From CAXOVX01 sp964213345 (lineage in GTDB: Bacteria > Pseudomonadota > Alphaproteobacteria > Rickettsiales > Midichloriaceae): a DNA stretch of 7,014 nt. The notes below the pieces were generated by a model that saw only the letters and a list, made by a program, of their open reading frames with translations, searched no databases and was not told where the DNA came from. Shown here piece by piece: positions 6,406 through 7,014 of the stretch. The stretch's first letter is position 1; each line of letters begins with the position of its first letter. The stretch lies in assembly GCA_964213345.1 (NCBI GenBank), contig CAXOVX010000037.1, positions 1 through 7,014 on the forward strand, given 5' to 3'. The position numbers and the translations under genes were made by a program.

Positions 6406-6537
6406 AAGCGGAATGATAAAGGCGAAGTAGTGTGTGGTTGTAAAATACTACATGATTGAGCCTGAATCCTATAGCGCGATAACGTGGGCGAAGGGGAACT
6501 TCTTGGTATGATAGAAGGGTTTTGTAAGCCATATTAG
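6406..6537. other. Non-coding stretch after lptC
   Basis: No gene is recognised between the lptC stop and the transposase remnant. A short GTAGT / ACTAC inverted repeat (6427-6431 and 6447-6451) and widely spaced GCGCTA / TAGCGC arms are present but too weak to call a terminator. This may be decayed flank or the lost 5' part of the transposase. Confidence 0.4.
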
Positions 6538-6732
6538 CACACTAAAGCCATACGAGATGCCAGACATATGGTATTTTCGGGATAGCAGCCAAAAGTAAAA
6601 CGAGCACAGGCTGGTTTTTTGGTCTAAAATTACACACAATTTTCAATGACAAAAACGAACTTGTTTCTATGAACATTACCCCTGGTAGTGTAGACGACAA
6701 AAAGCCCACATTGAGTATGATAAAGAGCGTAT
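6538..6732 (+). pseudogene. Broken IS982-family transposase fragment
   Basis: One frame (6546-6732) gives GIAAKSKTSTGWFFGLKLH, then NDKNELVSMNITPGSVDDKKP, before a TGA at 6732. This is the core of IS982-type transposases (GIAA.GKTSTGWFFG.KLH, then TPGNVDDRKP with conserved acidic residues). In a neighbouring frame just upstream (6538-6581) HTKAIRDARHMVFSG fits the preceding family segment, so at least one frameshift lies near 6579-6582. After the stop, pieces such as IYLSKK (about 6738-6755) and ELTTKLL hint at continued decay in shifting frames to about 6815. The N-terminal half, an intact C-terminus and terminal repeats are not found. The element cannot move on its own. Confidence 0.7.
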
Positions 6733-6854
6733 GAAGAAATTTATTTATCTAAGAAGAATTAACAACCAAGCTGTTACCATTGTCAAAACTATATTTGACA
6801 AACTCAAGTAATTTCATAGATTAAGGGGCTGTTGCGAGATGAGATAAATATTAA

Positions 6855-7014
6855 GGTATTATTGATGAAAGTGTGCAGGATATATGGCAGGCGAATGGTA
6901 TTAAGTCAAATAATAATGGTGATTATCCCTGAGTTTGGAAGAGTTGGTATCTAGAAATCATCAATAGAGGAGTTTCAAGGCATTATTTAATTTTGCGGCA
7001 ATTAGTGGTGAGTT
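6855..7014 (+). pseudogene. Unrecognised reading frame with one internal TGA, runs off the edge
   Basis: In one frame, after a TAA at 6852, the sequence reads GIIDESVQDIWQANGIKS, then NNNGDYP, a TGA at 6930, and VWKSWYLEIINRG followed by VSRHYLILRQLVVS to the window end. The residue mix (Trp, Asp, Arg, His spread as in real proteins) looks like former coding sequence, but I recognise no family and do not see the IS982 C-terminus in it. It may be a gene that the neighbouring element disrupted, a second mobile-element remnant, or chance. No start codon or ribosome site is visible. Confidence 0.3.

Noticed and set aside
6323..6532. Minus-strand 69-codon frame over the lptC end
   Set aside because: It overlaps the lptC 3' end and looks like no known protein.
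6840..6932. TGA read as tryptophan in the right-edge frame
   Set aside because: The intact genes here use TGG for Trp, and the frame also carries TAA at 6852, so decay explains the TGAs better than recoding.

Overview
The window most likely comes from an AT-rich alphaproteobacterium of the Rickettsiales type, an obligate intracellular bacterium with a reduced genome. I infer this from the Rickettsia-like look of the serine hydroxymethyltransferase (the CNKNSIPFD and SGIRIGTPAGTTRGF segments), the single-copy housekeeping genes lying in loose, partly unlinked order, wide non-coding gaps (only about 70% is gene), and decayed transposase sequence. I cannot name the genus from sequence alone.

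Layout. On the minus strand at the left are rpsP (ribosomal protein S16, 885-1145) and, 232 bp downstream, rimM (30S maturation factor, 140-652). This is the usual rpsP-rimM order, but with a long C- and A-rich gap and no trmD start visible before the window edge. A 350-bp spacer then holds a good sigma70-type promoter (1447-1474), which drives the one large gene I do not recognise: an Ala/Thr/Ser-rich protein of about 520 residues with 14 cysteines and two kinds of internal repeat (1538-3103, plus). It converges on ruvA (3469-4101, minus). The 365-bp gap between them carries a run of 12 G and a long hairpin that could stop transcription from either side.

The right half is on the plus strand. 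tRNA-Leu(UAA) with encoded CCA (4339-4425) is followed after 21 bp by glyA (4447-5781) and after a further 12 bp by an lptC-like gene (5794-6405), so these three probably form one transcription unit. The last 600 bp hold no intact gene: a broken IS982-family transposase fragment (about 6538-6732, perhaps to about 6815), then a stop-interrupted reading frame of unknown origin that runs off the window edge.

Most of the genes are translation, recombination/repair, one-carbon and envelope functions. The point of interest is the unrecognised repeat-containing gene and its unusual flanks: a palindrome in its leader, then the poly-G run and the hairpin behind its stop.
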